Made by a program: the position numbers and the translations under genes | The notes under the pieces: model-generated | What the model was told of the DNA's origin: nothing | Database searches by the model: none | What the model saw: only the letters and a program-made list of their open reading frames with translations | In this document: piece after piece, positions 8,375 through 18,413 of the stretch | Numbering within the stretch: position 1 is the stretch's first letter | Layout of the letters: every line of letters begins with the position of its first letter | Assembly (NCBI GenBank): GCA_013911885.1 | Contig: JACESI010000003.1 | Location: forward strand, 186,001 to 250,000 | Source of the DNA: Hyphomicrobiales bacterium | GTDB taxonomy: Bacteria > Pseudomonadota > Alphaproteobacteria > Rhizobiales > JACESI01 | Direction: 5' to 3' | DNA: 64,000 nt

Positions 8375-9442
8375 TTACGGTTTGGTGAACGTCATGACCT
8401 TAGAGAAGAAATGTGCGGCGGATTTTTGTCTTTTCAGGCCCGCATTTTCAAAAAGCTGACTGAGATCTTCGTTCAGATAGCTCAAATAATAAGGCTCGTG
8501 AAAAAGCTCGGGGAAAGTTTCCAGAAGCCCGTTATAAGCCGGGATGTCGTCTGTCTGGAGGGAATCGACAAAAACGAAGCTCCCGCCGGGTTTCAGCACC
8601 CGAAAAATTTCGCGCGCCACGATCCGGCGCACTTTGGGCGGCAATTCATGGAAGAGAAAGACCGATGAGACAATGTCGATACTGGCATCGGAAAACGGCA
8701 TTGCCTCCGCGTTTGCATGTTGAAAAGCGATCCTCGGCCGGTCCCTGTAGCGCGCCCGTGCCTCGTCAAGATAGGCGTCCGACAGATCAATGCCGGTGAC
8801 GCGGAGCCGCGGCAGGGCGCGGGTGAGATCGCGCAGGAACGCCCCCGTGCCGGTCGCGACATCGACCAAGTGCGCTTTGCGCTGATCGCGGCCGGAGAGG
8901 GCGCGCACGACTTCGGCGACACCCATCCGCCGCATCGCGCCCGTCGCGCCGTGAAACAGGACGTCAACCTGCGTATCGTAAAGCTCGGCTGAATCCCGCG
9001 AGAGCCATCCGTCCGTCTGAAAATGGAAATTCTGAAGGTAGTAGCGCGGCAGGTCGCTGTCTTGCTGATGGATTTCGAAGACTTCCTGATGGCGGTCCTC
9101 GCGGCGGCGCATCTGGACTTTCGGCGCATCCTCGAAAAACCGGCGTGCGCGGCCCATGATTGCGGGAAGACCGCCTTCTTCATCCATTGGCATCGGGTAA
9201 AGGCCCGCCTCGACATGGGCCATATCCTCGGCCATTAGCCGCGCGACCCCGCGCAGGAGGTCAGAAAGCCCCGGCGTCGGTGTCTGTGGGGGGCGGAAGC
9301 GGCGCTTTGGTGGCGGCAGGTCGCGCTCGAGCCGGGCGACAAGACGGCGCAGCGCGATCCCCTGCGACGTATACCAGGCGACCCGTGCACCCTGTGTGAA
9401 ACCATAACCAAGCCGTGTTGCCGTTCTTTGCAGCGGGTCCAT
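8375..9442 (-). CDS. Class I SAM-dependent methyltransferase
   Basis: 355 aa. An N-terminal helical region of about 170 residues precedes a Rossmann methyltransferase domain. Motif I is LVDVATGTGAFLRDLTRALP near residue 195, followed by the acidic loop GIDLSDAYLDEARAR, motif II-like HANAEAMPFSDASIDIVSS, and FRVLKPGGSFVFVD. This is the Methyltransf_11/25 pattern seen in small-molecule and quinone or lipid methyltransferases; the substrate is unknown. The gene starts 4 bp after the rRNA/tRNA-type methyltransferase gene stops and reads the same way, so it is probably the last or second-last gene of the MFS-tlyA-methyltransferase operon. Confidence 0.8.
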   Translation of the reverse strand: MDPLQRTATRLGYGFTQGARVAWYTSQGIALRRLVARLERDLPPPKRRFRPPQTPTPGLSDLLRGVARLMAEDMAHVEAGLYPMPMDEEGGLPAIMGRARRFFEDAPKVQMRRREDRHQEVFEIHQQDSDLPRYYLQNFHFQTDGWLSRDSAELYDTQVDVLFHGATGAMRRMGVAEVVRALSGRDQRKAHLVDVATGTGAFLRDLTRALPRLRVTGIDLSDAYLDEARARYRDRPRIAFQHANAEAMPFSDASIDIVSSVFLFHELPPKVRRIVAREIFRVLKPGGSFVFVDSLQTDDIPAYNGLLETFPELFHEPYYLSYLNEDLSQLFENAGLKRQKSAAHFFSKVMTFTKP

Positions 9443-9445
9443 CGT

Positions 9446-10732
9446 TTAGCGCTCCCGGTTGAACACCCCAACAAGCTCAATATGGTGCGAATAAAGGAAT
9501 TGGTCCACTGGTGTGGTGCGCGCCAGCGTGAAACCGGCACCCTGGAGTGTTGCCGCATCCCGCGCGAATGAAGCAGGCGAACAGGAGACATAGACGAGGC
9601 GGGAAAGTTTCGATTTCACAATTTCCGCGATCTGTTCGCGCGCCCCCGCTCGTGGCGGATCAAGAAGAGCGAGATCGAAAACATCCAGTTCCTTCGCCAT
9701 GAGCGGGCGGCGGAAGAGGTCGCGCCTTTCCGTGGTCAGGGGCTTGAGCGCAGGCGTGGCAGATGCCGCCCTTGTCAGAGCTTCAATCGACGCCGCATCG
9801 CCATCGACCGCGTGAACCCGTGCCGATAAAGCAAGCCGCAGCGAGAAGGTGCCGCTTCCGGCGAAAAGATCGGCCACATGTTTCGCACGGCCTGCCGCTT
9901 CCATGACAAGGGCTGCAAGCCGGTTCTCGGACAGGGTGGCGGCCTGGGTGAAACCACCCGGCGGCGGGGTCACAGCTGCCGTTCCGAAGTGAAGAACGGG
10001 TGTCTGTGGCGCAATCAGAACCCTGTCGCCCAGGCTGATGCGCGCCAATTTCGACTGGGTTGCGAAATCCATCAATTTCCGCTCGGTGGTGAAATCCGGC
10101 CAGGGACCAAAATCATCAAGCCGGATATCAAGCCCGCTTTCGGTAAGAAGGGCGTGTAGTTTCATCACACCGCGCCGGGGTGCAATCAGAGCTGCGAGCG
10201 CCCTTAATTCATCAAGCCGCCCGGCGAGCCGGGGATCAAGGATCAGGCAGGCATCAAGCGCCACGACCGCATGGCTGCGTGCGCCGTGAAAGCCGAATGC
10301 GAGCGCCTTGCCCTGCCACTCGGCGGCAAAGGTTGCCCGGCGTCTTGTACCGGCGGCAATCGGCTCGAGCGGATCAACGGCACAATCCACACCCTGAGAG
10401 GCAAGAACGCGGGATACGACATCGCGCTTCCACCGCTGATAAAAGGCAGGAGCCATATGTTGCAGGCTGCATCCGCCGCAGGATCCAAAATGCGGACAAG
10501 GCGGAATGATCCGTTCCGCTGCCTCCTCGACCACGCTTAAAAGCACGCCGCGTTCGCCGATCACATCGGCGATCACCGTCTCACCCGGCAGCGCGCCCGC
10601 AACAAACACCGGGCCGTTTTCAGTCTCTGCCACCCCATCGCCGCGATGGGCGAGATTGCGGATCGTGAGTGTGGCACGCACGGCTTTCGGGGAGATGGTG
10701 CTGCGCACGCCCGGGCGTCTTCTATTAGGCAT
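9446..10732 (-). CDS. TrmA/RlmD-like RNA (uracil-5-)-methyltransferase with 4Fe-4S cluster
   Basis: 428 aa from the ATG at 10732; a TTG at 10747 in the same frame is less likely. A TRAM-like beta-barrel opens the protein (IRNLAHRGDGVAETENGPVF). The 4Fe-4S ligands follow in CPHFGSCGGCSLQHM near residue 83. The C-terminal Rossmann domain has the SAM-binding ADLFAGSGTFSLRLA, DPPRAGAREQI, and the catalytic Cys in YVSCSPASFARD. These features define the TrmA/RlmC/RlmD family, which makes 5-methyluridine in tRNA or 23S rRNA. The start overlaps the tlyA stop by 8 bp. RlmD-like 23S rRNA activity is the commonest assignment in this clade, but tRNA specificity is not excluded. Confidence 0.88.
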   Translation of the reverse strand: MPNRRRPGVRSTISPKAVRATLTIRNLAHRGDGVAETENGPVFVAGALPGETVIADVIGERGVLLSVVEEAAERIIPPCPHFGSCGGCSLQHMAPAFYQRWKRDVVSRVLASQGVDCAVDPLEPIAAGTRRRATFAAEWQGKALAFGFHGARSHAVVALDACLILDPRLAGRLDELRALAALIAPRRGVMKLHALLTESGLDIRLDDFGPWPDFTTERKLMDFATQSKLARISLGDRVLIAPQTPVLHFGTAAVTPPPGGFTQAATLSENRLAALVMEAAGRAKHVADLFAGSGTFSLRLALSARVHAVDGDAASIEALTRAASATPALKPLTTERRDLFRRPLMAKELDVFDLALLDPPRAGAREQIAEIVKSKLSRLVYVSCSPASFARDAATLQGAGFTLARTTPVDQFLYSHHIELVGVFNRER

Positions 10733-11486
10733 CTCGGCGTGCTCCAAGCAGATATTCGCGGTTTCCGTCCGATCCCGCGACGGGGCATTCGATCAGGCCT
10801 GTCACCCGCCAGCCGGGCTGTGAGCCGACAAAGGCCGCAATTGCCTCGGCTGTGCGGGCCGCTTCTTCGCGGTCGCGCACGATCCCGCCTTTGCCGACCG
10901 CCTTGCGCCCGACTTCGAATTGCGGCTTGACGAGAAGCACCGCCCAGGCCCCCGCCTCCGCAAGCGCGAGGGATGCCGGAAGGGCGAGCCTCAACGAGAT
11001 GAAACTGACATCGCTCACAATTGCTTCGACGGGCCCCGGAACATCATCAGCGCTCAGCGCCCGGGCGTTGAGGCCTTCGCGGTTGAGGACGCGCGGGTCA
11101 GACCTCAGCCGCGCATGAAGCTGGTCATGACCGACATCGACCGCGGTGACATGAACCGCACCCCGTTCCAGCAGTACCTGCGTGAAGCCGCCGGTCGACG
11201 CGCCGACATCAAGGGCGCGAAGCCCTTCGGGCGAGAAGTCGAAGGCGTCGAGCGCGGCGAGGAGCTTGAGGGCGGCCCGCGAGACATATCCTTCGGCCGG
11301 ATCATCGAGCGTGATAATCGCCTGCGGTGCGATTTTCTGCGCTGCTTTGAGCGCCATTTCGCCGTCCACGAGCACGCTGCCGCGGGTTATGGCGTCTGCT
11401 GCCCGCGACCGGCTTGGCGCGAGGCCACGCTCGACCATCATCTGGTCAAGCCGCTGAAACGGCTGGAGATCGCCGTGACCGCTCAC
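10725..11486 (-). CDS. tlyA: TlyA family rRNA 2'-O-methyltransferase / putative hemolysin
   Basis: 253 aa. An N-terminal S4 RNA-binding domain (RLDQMMVERGLAPSRSRAAD, ITRGSVLVDG) is followed by an FtsJ-like methyltransferase domain. Motif I is ALDVGASTGGFTQVLLERGA, then AVDVGHDQLH, SDVSFISLRLALP and LLVKPQFEVGR, the last carrying the catalytic Lys. TlyA proteins methylate the 2'-OH of cytidines in 16S and/or 23S rRNA; the old name hemolysin is not a reliable function. The GTG start at 11486 overlaps the MFS transporter stop as GTGA and is needed to keep the S4 domain complete. An ATG at 11441 would truncate it. Confidence 0.9.
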   Translation of the reverse strand: MSGHGDLQPFQRLDQMMVERGLAPSRSRAADAITRGSVLVDGEMALKAAQKIAPQAIITLDDPAEGYVSRAALKLLAALDAFDFSPEGLRALDVGASTGGFTQVLLERGAVHVTAVDVGHDQLHARLRSDPRVLNREGLNARALSADDVPGPVEAIVSDVSFISLRLALPASLALAEAGAWAVLLVKPQFEVGRKAVGKGGIVRDREEAARTAEAIAAFVGSQPGWRVTGLIECPVAGSDGNREYLLGARRDA

Positions 11487-12826
11487 TCTCTGTCTTTCAG
11501 GGTTTTTTTGAGATCGCTGTTTGCAGCGGTATACTCATCCGGAACCAGGATATAATCGTTCGCACCTTCATAAAGATCCGGCGGAATGACGCCGCCAATC
11601 GGCGCGGAAGCGGCCAGATCATAATCGGCCTTTTCGGCATTGGGCAGCGTATCCCGCTGGAGCACGCGCATCACAAGAAAACCGATCATGAAGACAAGAA
11701 CCACTGCGACGACAATGAACAGGGCGTTCGGGCCGAAGTGATCCATGGCGACCGAGGAGACAAACGGTCCGAAAATCGAACCGAGCCCATAGGCAAGCAG
11801 AATGCCGGCCGCCGTCTCGACCATTTCATCGGAAGCGCCGTAATCATAGGCGTGCGCCGCCGCAATCGCATAAAGCGGTTGTATGAGACTGCCGAGGAGA
11901 ACCACAAGGCCGATCAGCACAAAGGGATTGCTGATGCCGCTGAGGGCGATGAAGAGCGAGGTCGCCACCGTTCCGAGAGAGCCGACAATCAGCATGTAGC
12001 GCCGGTCGACCTTGTCAGAGAGGCGACCCAGCGGATATTGCAGAAGCAGCCCGCCCAGCATAAGACTGCCCGCGAAAAACGGAATGAGATTGCTGTCCAT
12101 GCCGATCCGTGAGGCATAAAGCGGCAGAAGGCTTACCAGCGCGCCCACGGCAAAACCATCGATAATCACAGACACGATGGCGGCAGGCGAGGTTTTGTAA
12201 AGCCGCATCGGGCGAAACCGCACCACCGCGATCGGTGCCGGCTGGGCGCTGCGCGTCATCGCAACCGGAACCACCGCAATCGACAGGGCGATGGATGAGA
12301 CGACAAAGGCTTCAAAACCGGAAATATCAAACCAGGCGATGGAAAATTGCCCGACCATGATGCTCGCATAGACCACGATCGTATAGGCGGACATCACGAG
12401 CCCGCGCGTCAGATTGGTGGCGCGTTCGTTGAGCCAGCTCTCGATGATGAGGTAGTTGCAGGCGATACAAAACCCGGTCGCACCGCGCGCAAGGCTCCAG
12501 GCAATGGTGTCGGGCAGAAGTGGATGGGCAAGGGCCGCGGCGGAACTGATGGAAATCATCGCCGCAAACGCCCTCGCATGACCTGCGCGCACGATGAGGA
12601 ACGGACCGAGCAACGTCCCGCCAACGAAGCCGACATAGAAAAAAGACGTGATAACGCCGATTGATGTGCTCGAGAACAGCTCAATTTCGGCGCGGATCGG
12701 GACAATTGTCATCTGCATGCCGTGTCCGACCATGAGGAAGGCGACGGACAGAAGCAGTGCTGAAATGGGGGCGATGATCGAGGGCATAGGCTGTCTCGAA
12801 ACGGCAAGCAAGGCGCTCGCGGTCAT
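11483..12826 (-). CDS. MFS transporter
   Basis: 447 aa with about twelve hydrophobic helices in two halves. The first half includes FLMVGHGMQMTIVPIRAE, FVGGTLLGPFLIVRAGHARA (the loop 2-3 region with its basic residues), and an unusually placed Cys-containing helix. The second half includes a matching GGLLLQYPLGRLSDKVDRRY loop, typical of the major facilitator fold. The overall pattern is that of the YcaD-like MFS group in alphaproteobacteria. Substrate and direction of transport are unknown. The stop overlaps the tlyA GTG start, so the transporter heads an operon with two RNA methyltransferases. The last 35 residues are polar and probably cytoplasmic. Confidence 0.85.
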   Translation of the reverse strand: MTASALLAVSRQPMPSIIAPISALLLSVAFLMVGHGMQMTIVPIRAEIELFSSTSIGVITSFFYVGFVGGTLLGPFLIVRAGHARAFAAMISISSAAALAHPLLPDTIAWSLARGATGFCIACNYLIIESWLNERATNLTRGLVMSAYTIVVYASIMVGQFSIAWFDISGFEAFVVSSIALSIAVVPVAMTRSAQPAPIAVVRFRPMRLYKTSPAAIVSVIIDGFAVGALVSLLPLYASRIGMDSNLIPFFAGSLMLGGLLLQYPLGRLSDKVDRRYMLIVGSLGTVATSLFIALSGISNPFVLIGLVVLLGSLIQPLYAIAAAHAYDYGASDEMVETAAGILLAYGLGSIFGPFVSSVAMDHFGPNALFIVVAVVLVFMIGFLVMRVLQRDTLPNAEKADYDLAASAPIGGVIPPDLYEGANDYILVPDEYTAANSDLKKTLKDRE

Positions 12827-12922
12827 ACGGTTGCGGGTACCGCGCTTATGCGCCTCTCCTGTGCTGTGTCAATCCACAATCGGGAACTGGTTTGATAAAT
12901 GCACATGACTGGCTCGGTCGTG

Positions 12923-13648
12923 TCAGACGCCGCGCTTGTTACCCCAGAACAGGACATGCAGCTGCGGCAGTATATGCACATCGAACCAGCGGTCCTCGAG
13001 GCAGCGCCCGACAAGCCAGCGCATCCGGTCGTGAATGCCGGGCAGGTCGATCACATCGTCTTTCCCATCCTCAGGCGCGGGCGGTGTATGGTTTCCCGGC
13101 TGAAGGTAGAGCGGCAGGGCCGGATAGCGCGCGGCTTGCATGCGCGCCCATTCATAATCGTGCTCATTGAAAATGACGATCTTGAGAACGGTTCTGGTGC
13201 TTTGTCCGGCGCTGTTGAGGCACGCTTCAAATGCGGCCCAGTCGACGGTCTCGCCCGATGAGGGCGGTTTCGGGCTTAGGACCAGCGTATCAAGGTCGCA
13301 GAACCAGTCCTGCGCGATGGAACCCTGGGTTTCGAGGGCAAACCGGTAGCGCGCCTGATGCCCGAGATGGATCAGATCGCCGAGCGGCTGGATCGCCGGA
13401 TTGCCACCGGAAAGCGACACCGTCAGCGGTACGCCGCCGGAAAGGTCCTTGATCTTCGCAAAGACAGCTTCTGTCGTCATGGCGCGCCAGTCGCGGCGAT
13501 AGGCCGGATCGACCGCGTGCATGCTGTCGCACCAACGGCACCTGTAATCGCAGCCGCCCGTGCGCACGAAAACCGTCGGCTCCCCGATGAGCGCGCCTTC
13601 GCCCTGGATCGTCGGGCCAAAAATTTCCGAAACGCGGATGGTTTTCAT
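12923..13648 (-). CDS. queE: 7-carboxy-7-deazaguanine synthase (radical SAM)
   Basis: 241 aa from the ATG at 13648, which overlaps the queD stop as ATGA. QueE rearranges 6-carboxy-5,6,7,8-tetrahydropterin to 7-carboxy-7-deazaguanine in the preQ0/queuosine pathway. [20 protein letters not shown] is the family N terminus; the radical SAM cysteines are in [12 protein letters not shown] (C-x3-C-x2-C), followed by [11 protein letters not shown], the SAM-binding Gly-rich strand. QueE proteins are small radical SAM enzymes of about 210-245 aa, so this is complete. It is the last gene of queC-queD-queE. Confidence 0.93.
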   Translation of the reverse strand: MKTIRVSEIFGPTIQGEGALIGEPTVFVRTGGCDYRCRWCDSMHAVDPAYRRDWRAMTTEAVFAKIKDLSGGVPLTVSLSGGNPAIQPLGDLIHLGHQARYRFALETQGSIAQDWFCDLDTLVLSPKPPSSGETVDWAAFEACLNSAGQSTRTVLKIVIFNEHDYEWARMQAARYPALPLYLQPGNHTPPAPEDGKDDVIDLPGIHDRMRWLVGRCLEDRWFDVHILPQLHVLFWGNKRGV

Positions 13649-14010
13649 TGCGGCAAAGGCCGGTATTCGGCCCAGGTCTTCGGCGTCTCGCTGACCATGA
13701 CGGCGCTTACCTGCGGCCAGCGTGCGCGGCACCAGTCATAGAATGTCTTTGCGAGATATTCCGCCGTCACACGGTCATGGCCGAGCACCTCGTTCAGAAA
13801 GCGGTGGTCGAAATGCTCATCCACATAGGCCTTGAGCGGCGCGAGATCGTGATAGTCGATCACAAATCCATCGTCATCGAGCATGTTCGCCGTCAGTTCG
13901 ACCTTCACGATATAATTGTGGCCATGCAGGCGTGCGCAAGGGTGGCCGTCGGGCAGATGCGCCAGTTGATGCGCGGCGGAGAAATGAAATTCCTTGGTGA
14001 TCTTATACAT
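13645..14010 (-). CDS. queD: 6-carboxy-5,6,7,8-tetrahydropterin synthase
   Basis: 121 aa. Converts 7,8-dihydroneopterin triphosphate to 6-carboxy-tetrahydropterin, the step before QueE. The zinc-binding histidines are visible: one in HFSAAHQL and two in [10 protein letters not shown], as in 6-pyruvoyl-tetrahydropterin synthase homologues. The conserved [22 protein letters not shown] contributes pterin-binding residues, and the C-terminal Glu lies in [12 protein letters not shown]. The start overlaps the end of queC by 8 bp and the stop overlaps the queE start, indicating tight translational coupling. Confidence 0.93.
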   Translation of the reverse strand: MYKITKEFHFSAAHQLAHLPDGHPCARLHGHNYIVKVELTANMLDDDGFVIDYHDLAPLKAYVDEHFDHRFLNEVLGHDRVTAEYLAKTFYDWCRARWPQVSAVMVSETPKTWAEYRPLPQ

Positions 14011-14707
14011 TCGCCTGTCTCCGTCGGACCGCTTCGATCCAGTAATCGCGGTCGAGATAAGGGGTCGGGTCCGCTATGTCCGCAAGGTCGAAGGCCTCGC
14101 GGCGCTCAACGCAGGTGCCGCAGGATCCGCAGTGGATGTCGCCGCCCTTGTAACAGGACCAGGTGTCGATGAATGGCGCACCGACTTCAGCCCCGATCGT
14201 GACAATGTCGGATTTCGCGATATCGACGAAAGGCGCGAGAAAGCGGATATCGGCATATCCATCGAGCGCGGCGCGTTGCATTTTCGCAAAGGCGTCGATG
14301 AAACCGGGGCGGCAATCGGGATAGATGAAATGGTCCCCGCCATGGACGGCGGTCGCGACCGCCTCCGCCTTGCGGGCCGCCGCAACACCGAAGGCAATTG
14401 TCAGCATGATCGCGTTGCGGTTCGGCACGATCGTGATCCGCATTGTCTCTTCGGCATAGTGACCATCCGGCACGGTGACATTATCGGTGAGCGCGGAGCC
14501 GGTCAGTTCCGCGCCGATAGCGGTAATGTCGATGATTGAATGGGGCACGCCGAGCCGCGATGCGGCGCGGGCGGCAAATGCCAGTTCCTTGCGGTGGCGC
14601 TGGCCATAATCGAAGGTCACAAGACCCGCGAGGTCGCCTTCGTGGGCAGTTTTCTCGGCAAGCACGACAGAATCGAGCCCGCCCGAGCAGACGACGATTG
14701 TTTTCAT
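14003..14707 (-). CDS. queC: 7-cyano-7-deazaguanine synthase
   Basis: 234 aa from the ATG at 14707 (MKTIVVCSGGLDS); the frame continues upstream, but the PP-loop must sit near the N terminus. QueC is an ATP-dependent amidotransferase-like enzyme that turns 7-carboxy-7-deazaguanine into preQ0. The PP-loop is VVCSGGLDSVVLAEK and the C-terminal zinc-ribbon cysteines are CYKGGDIHCGSCGTCVERR. It is the first gene of the queCDE operon. The 126 bp upstream contains no preQ1 riboswitch that I can recognise. The GTP cyclohydrolase step (folE) and the tgt/queA steps are not in the window. Confidence 0.93.
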   Translation of the reverse strand: MKTIVVCSGGLDSVVLAEKTAHEGDLAGLVTFDYGQRHRKELAFAARAASRLGVPHSIIDITAIGAELTGSALTDNVTVPDGHYAEETMRITIVPNRNAIMLTIAFGVAAARKAEAVATAVHGGDHFIYPDCRPGFIDAFAKMQRAALDGYADIRFLAPFVDIAKSDIVTIGAEVGAPFIDTWSCYKGGDIHCGSCGTCVERREAFDLADIADPTPYLDRDYWIEAVRRRQANV

Positions 14708-14831
14708 AACTGGGTCCTTGTTTTTACCGGGTAGGCTGCGACCGGTGCCCGTTTGACGGGCGATGCGGGCTTCTAGCAAATTGGCTTCATGAAGGAAAGG
14801 GGCGCGGCGTCGGGCAATGCTTCGAAAAGTC

Positions 14832-14860
14832 AAAAGCCCCGGCAGGTAACCGGGGCCTTT
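14832..14860 (-). terminator. Rho-independent terminator after dxs
   Basis: The inverted repeat AAAGCCCCGG / CCGGGGCCTTT encloses a short CAGGTAA loop. Read leftward, the GC-rich stem ends in TTTTG. It lies 34 bp past the dxs stop and separates dxs from queC. Confidence 0.75.
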
Positions 14861-14893
14861 GAACTTGTCCGGATCTGGTTCAGTTCGCTTCGA

Positions 14894-16840
14894 TCATGCC
14901 ATCAGGGGTGCGGTGGCGGCGGAAGGCATTTCCTTGCCGAGCGCGTCAAAAACCTTGCGCACGATCCCGGCATGATCAAGACCGGCGGCGGCGAGCATCG
15001 CCTCCGGCTTGTCCTGATCCATGAAGCTATCGGGCATGATCATCGAGCGAACCTTGAGTGTGCTGTCGAGCAGTCCGGCATCGCTCATGAACTGAAGAAC
15101 GTGGCTTCCAAAACCGCCGACTGCGCCTTCCTCGATGGTAATCAGTACATCGTGGGTTGTGGCGAGTTTCGTGATCAGGTCCTCGTCAAGCGGCTTTGCA
15201 AAACGGGCATCGGCAACGGTGGTCGAAAGTCCCTGGGCTTCCAGTTCTTCCGCCGCAATCAGAGCCTCTTTAAGCGAGGCCCCAAAGCTCAGGATCGCAA
15301 TCCGGCTGCCTTGTTTGACCACGCGCCCCTTGCCGATCTCAAGCACTTCGCCGCGAGCGGGCAGTTCGACGCCGACCCCTTCTCCGCGGGGATAGCGGAA
15401 CGAGCAGGGACGGTCATTGATCGACACGGCGGTCGCAACCATATGGACGAGTTCCGCCTCATCGGCGGGTGCCATCACGATGAAATTCGGCAGGGTAGCG
15501 AGATAGGTCGTGTCGAACGAACCGGCATGGGTCGAGCCGTCGGCGCCGACATAGCCGGCCCGGTCGATGGCGAAACGAACCGGCAGGCTCTGGATCGCAA
15601 CATCGTGCACGACCTGATCATAGGCGCGCTGCAGAAAGGTCGAATAGATGGCGCAGAACGGCTTATAGCCTTCGGTCGCAAGACCGGCGGCAAAGGTGAC
15701 AGCGTGTTGTTCGGCGATCCCGACATCGAAAGTGCGCACCGGAAAGGCTTTCTCGAAGGCATCGATGCCGGTGCCGGAAGGCATGGCAGCGGTGATGCCG
15801 ACAATCTTGTCGTCACGCCTTGCCTCGTCGATCAGTGCTTCGCCGAAGACCTTTGTATAGCTCGGTGCATTCGGCTTTGCCTTGACCTGCGTACCGGTAA
15901 TCACATCGAATTTGGCAACGCCGTGATACTTGTCCGCCGATGTCTCGGCATATTCATAGCCCTTGCCCTTCTGTGTCTTGATATGAACGAGGATCGGTCC
16001 CTGCTTGCTGTCGCGCACATTGCGCAGAACCGGAAGGAGATGATCGAGATTGTGTCCGTCGATCGGGCCGACATAGAAAAAGCCGAGTTCCTCGAAGAGG
16101 GTGCCGCCACCGGCAGCAAGCCCGCGCGCGAATTCTTCCGCCTGCGCGGCGCGGCGCTGGAGGAATTTCGGCAGGTTCTCGGCCAGTTGTTTCGCCGTCT
16201 CGCGCATTGAGCGGTAGGTCTTGCCCGAAACCAGACGGGCAAGATAGGCGCTCATCGCGCCGACCGGCGGGGCAATCGACATTTCATTATCATTGAGAAT
16301 AACGATCTGGCGCGCATCGAGCGCACCGGCATTGTTCATGGCTTCATACGCCATGCCCGCCGACATCGAGCCATCACCAATAATAGAGACAATATTGTTG
16401 GTGCCGCCGCTAAGGTCGCGGGCAACCGCCATGCCGAGACCTGCGGAAATCGATGTCGAGGAATGCGCCGCGCCAAAAGGATCATATTCGCTCTCGGTCC
16501 GCTTGGTGAAGCCGGAAAGCCCGCCAGGCTGGCGCAGCGTGCGGATGCGGTCGCGGCGACCGGTCAGGACTTTGTGCGGGTAACACTGGTGACCGACATC
16601 CCAGATTATGCGATCTTGCGGCGTGTTGAAGACATGATGCAGCGCGACGGTGAGCTCGACCACGCCGAGTCCGGAGCCGAGATGACCGCCGGTCACCGAC
16701 ACCGCGCTGATCACCTCCGCGCGCAACTCGTCTGCAAGCTGGCGCAGATCCCGGTCGGCAAGTTTGCGCAGATCCGCCGGATACCGGATCGTGTCCAGAA
16801 GCGGCGTTGATGGTCTCAAATCAGCGGAATTATTGGTCAT
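14894..16840 (-). CDS. dxs: 1-deoxy-D-xylulose-5-phosphate synthase
   Basis: 648 aa. Condenses pyruvate with glyceraldehyde 3-phosphate using thiamine diphosphate, the first committed step of the MEP isoprenoid pathway; ispH at 45.7 kb is the last step. [18 protein letters not shown] holds the proton-transfer His. The ThDP/Mg motif is [16 protein letters not shown], and the transketolase-like pyrimidine domain carries [17 protein letters not shown]. The C-terminal domain has [14 protein letters not shown]. The ATG at 16840 is chosen over the in-frame TTG at 16846. xseB lies upstream in the same direction, but a 287-bp gap suggests a separate promoter. An AATATA tract at 16979-16984 could be part of it on the minus strand. 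Confidence 0.96.
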   Translation of the reverse strand: MTNNSADLRPSTPLLDTIRYPADLRKLADRDLRQLADELRAEVISAVSVTGGHLGSGLGVVELTVALHHVFNTPQDRIIWDVGHQCYPHKVLTGRRDRIRTLRQPGGLSGFTKRTESEYDPFGAAHSSTSISAGLGMAVARDLSGGTNNIVSIIGDGSMSAGMAYEAMNNAGALDARQIVILNDNEMSIAPPVGAMSAYLARLVSGKTYRSMRETAKQLAENLPKFLQRRAAQAEEFARGLAAGGGTLFEELGFFYVGPIDGHNLDHLLPVLRNVRDSKQGPILVHIKTQKGKGYEYAETSADKYHGVAKFDVITGTQVKAKPNAPSYTKVFGEALIDEARRDDKIVGITAAMPSGTGIDAFEKAFPVRTFDVGIAEQHAVTFAAGLATEGYKPFCAIYSTFLQRAYDQVVHDVAIQSLPVRFAIDRAGYVGADGSTHAGSFDTTYLATLPNFIVMAPADEAELVHMVATAVSINDRPCSFRYPRGEGVGVELPARGEVLEIGKGRVVKQGSRIAILSFGASLKEALIAAEELEAQGLSTTVADARFAKPLDEDLITKLATTHDVLITIEEGAVGGFGSHVLQFMSDAGLLDSTLKVRSMIMPDSFMDQDKPEAMLAAAGLDHAGIVRKVFDALGKEMPSAATAPLMA

Positions 16841-17127
16841 GGTCAAAGCATTTCCGTGTGGTTGTCACAGCATCGCGCAACATTAGTGAAAAGTCCGGTC
16901 AGTACAAGCGCGCGTCGGTATTTGTGATCGGCGCTTATGGGGCGGTTTTGCCGGATTTGGCCGTTGCCATCTACACCAATATAGGCTCAACTGCCAACAC
17001 TTGCGCCTAAAGCGGTTAAATTCAACGGTAAAACCACGGATAGAAGGCAGCAAGCCGCTCAGACGCGACTGTTGCGCGCGGGGCACACAAGTATTATTTG
17101 ATTATCGCGTCGTATATCAATCAAGCG

Positions 17128-17379
17128 TCACTCAAGTTCAAGGGCGTCGGCTCCCTCAGTCGATCCATCGGCGGAGAGCCTGATTTTTTCAATTTTCTTT
17201 TCCGCCTGCGAAAGCAGTTTCTCGCAATGTTTCTTGAGTGCCTCGCCGCGTTCATAAATGCGGATTGACTGTTCGAGATCGACACTTCCCTGTTCGAGTT
17301 TAGCGACGATCGTCTCAAGCTCCTTGAGCGCCATCTCGAAAGGCATCGCGGCGATTGTGTCGGCTGGGTTCTCTTCCAT
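17128..17379 (-). CDS. xseB: Exodeoxyribonuclease VII small subunit
   Basis: 83 aa. Small subunit of the XseA-XseB nuclease that degrades single-stranded DNA to oligonucleotides. The family core is seen as [18 protein letters not shown] and [19 protein letters not shown], two amphipathic helices. The acidic C-terminal tail is normal for alphaproteobacterial XseB. The ATG at 17379 has a GGATGAG sequence just upstream; a GTG at 17391 in frame would overlap the upstream stop and is an alternative. It is probably co-transcribed with the histone-deacetylase-family gene, an arrangement common in Hyphomicrobiales. The large subunit xseA is not in the window. Confidence 0.9.
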   Translation of the reverse strand: MEENPADTIAAMPFEMALKELETIVAKLEQGSVDLEQSIRIYERGEALKKHCEKLLSQAEKKIEKIRLSADGSTEGADALELE

Positions 17380-17383
17380 GGTC

Positions 17384-18325
17384 TCATCCACCCATCAGGG
17401 TTGTTACATGCGCGTTGACGGACGTGCTTAGTCCGTCAAGGTCATAGCCGCCTTCTAGCGTGCTGACGACGCGATTGTTGCAAAACCGGCCCGCCCGTTC
17501 CATGAGTTTACCGGTTGCCCACCGAAAATCCTCTGCCTCGAGATTGATATTCGCAAGCGGATCGAGGCGATGCGCGTCAAAGCCTGCCGATATCAGGATA
17601 AGATCCGGGACAAACGCATCAAGCGCCGGAAGCACACGTTCCTCGAATGCCTGTTTGAAATGCACGATGTCGTCGCCCGCCCGCAGCGGCGCATTGCAGA
17701 TCGTGCCGTGCTCGCCACTCTCGCCGACATGACCCGAGCCTGGATAAAGCGGCATCTGATGGGTTGAGCAGAACAGGACGCTCCGATCATTCCAGAAAAT
17801 ATCCTGCGTCCCGTTGCCGTGATGAACGTCGAAATCGACAATCGCCACCCGCTCGATGCCGTGGGCCTTCTGGGCGTGGCGCGCGGCAATCGCGACTGTG
17901 TTGAAGAGGCAGAAGCCCATTGCCGTGTCGCGTTCCGCATGATGGCCGGGCGGTCGCAGGGCGCAGAAGGCATTGTCGACCATACCGGCCATGACCTGAT
18001 CCACAGCCTCGCAAATACCGCCAAGGGCGCGGTAGGCAGCCTCCATGCTGCCGGGCGAAAGATAGGTGTCGGCGTCGATCTGAACGAGATGTTCCTCTGG
18101 TGCGTTCTTCGCCAACAGTCGGACATAGCTCTCCGGATGACAGAGTTCGGCCAGATCCTCGGCCCCGCGCGGCGCTTCCTTTCGCACGAGGTCACGAAAT
18201 TTTTCATGCGCCAGCGTCTGGTTCACCGTGAGGATGCGGTCGATCCGTTCGGGATGTCCGGCCGGAGTGATGTGCCCGGCAAAGGCATCGTGATGGATGA
18301 GAAGCGTTGCCACAGGAGGCTCCAT
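17384..18325 (-). CDS. Histone deacetylase family / acetylpolyamine-amidohydrolase-like protein
   Basis: 313 aa arginase-deacetylase fold protein. Active-site features are all present: [20 protein letters not shown] with the tandem catalytic His pair, the zinc ligands in [15 protein letters not shown], and a third Asp in [25 protein letters not shown], near the C terminus, is the transition-state Tyr region. Bacterial members deacetylate acetylpolyamines, acetyl-lysine proteins or acetoin-related substrates, so the substrate is open. It starts at the ATG at 18325 behind an AGGAGGC Shine-Dalgarno sequence and runs into xseB. Confidence 0.88.
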   Translation of the reverse strand: MEPPVATLLIHHDAFAGHITPAGHPERIDRILTVNQTLAHEKFRDLVRKEAPRGAEDLAELCHPESYVRLLAKNAPEEHLVQIDADTYLSPGSMEAAYRALGGICEAVDQVMAGMVDNAFCALRPPGHHAERDTAMGFCLFNTVAIAARHAQKAHGIERVAIVDFDVHHGNGTQDIFWNDRSVLFCSTHQMPLYPGSGHVGESGEHGTICNAPLRAGDDIVHFKQAFEERVLPALDAFVPDLILISAGFDAHRLDPLANINLEAEDFRWATGKLMERAGRFCNNRVVSTLEGGYDLDGLSTSVNAHVTTLMGG

Positions 18326-18413
18326 GTTTGTGCGACACTAGACAAGGCGATGTCTGAACCTGTTGTCAACGGACAAGACCAAGAAGAGCCAGACACGGGC
18401 GCACGCTGTCTCA

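Noticed and set aside
10725..11486. TlyA as a true hemolysin
   Set aside because: S4 plus FtsJ-like domains with a catalytic Lys indicate an rRNA methyltransferase; the hemolysin name is historical.
14708..14893. preQ1 riboswitch upstream of queC
   Set aside because: The only structure is the dxs terminator; no preQ1-type hairpin and A-rich tail just before the queC start was seen.
14789..16210. 473-codon open frame opposite dxs
   Set aside because: It is fully antisense to a strongly conserved enzyme and its composition (Arg/Gly/His-rich) is the usual mirror of GC-rich coding DNA.
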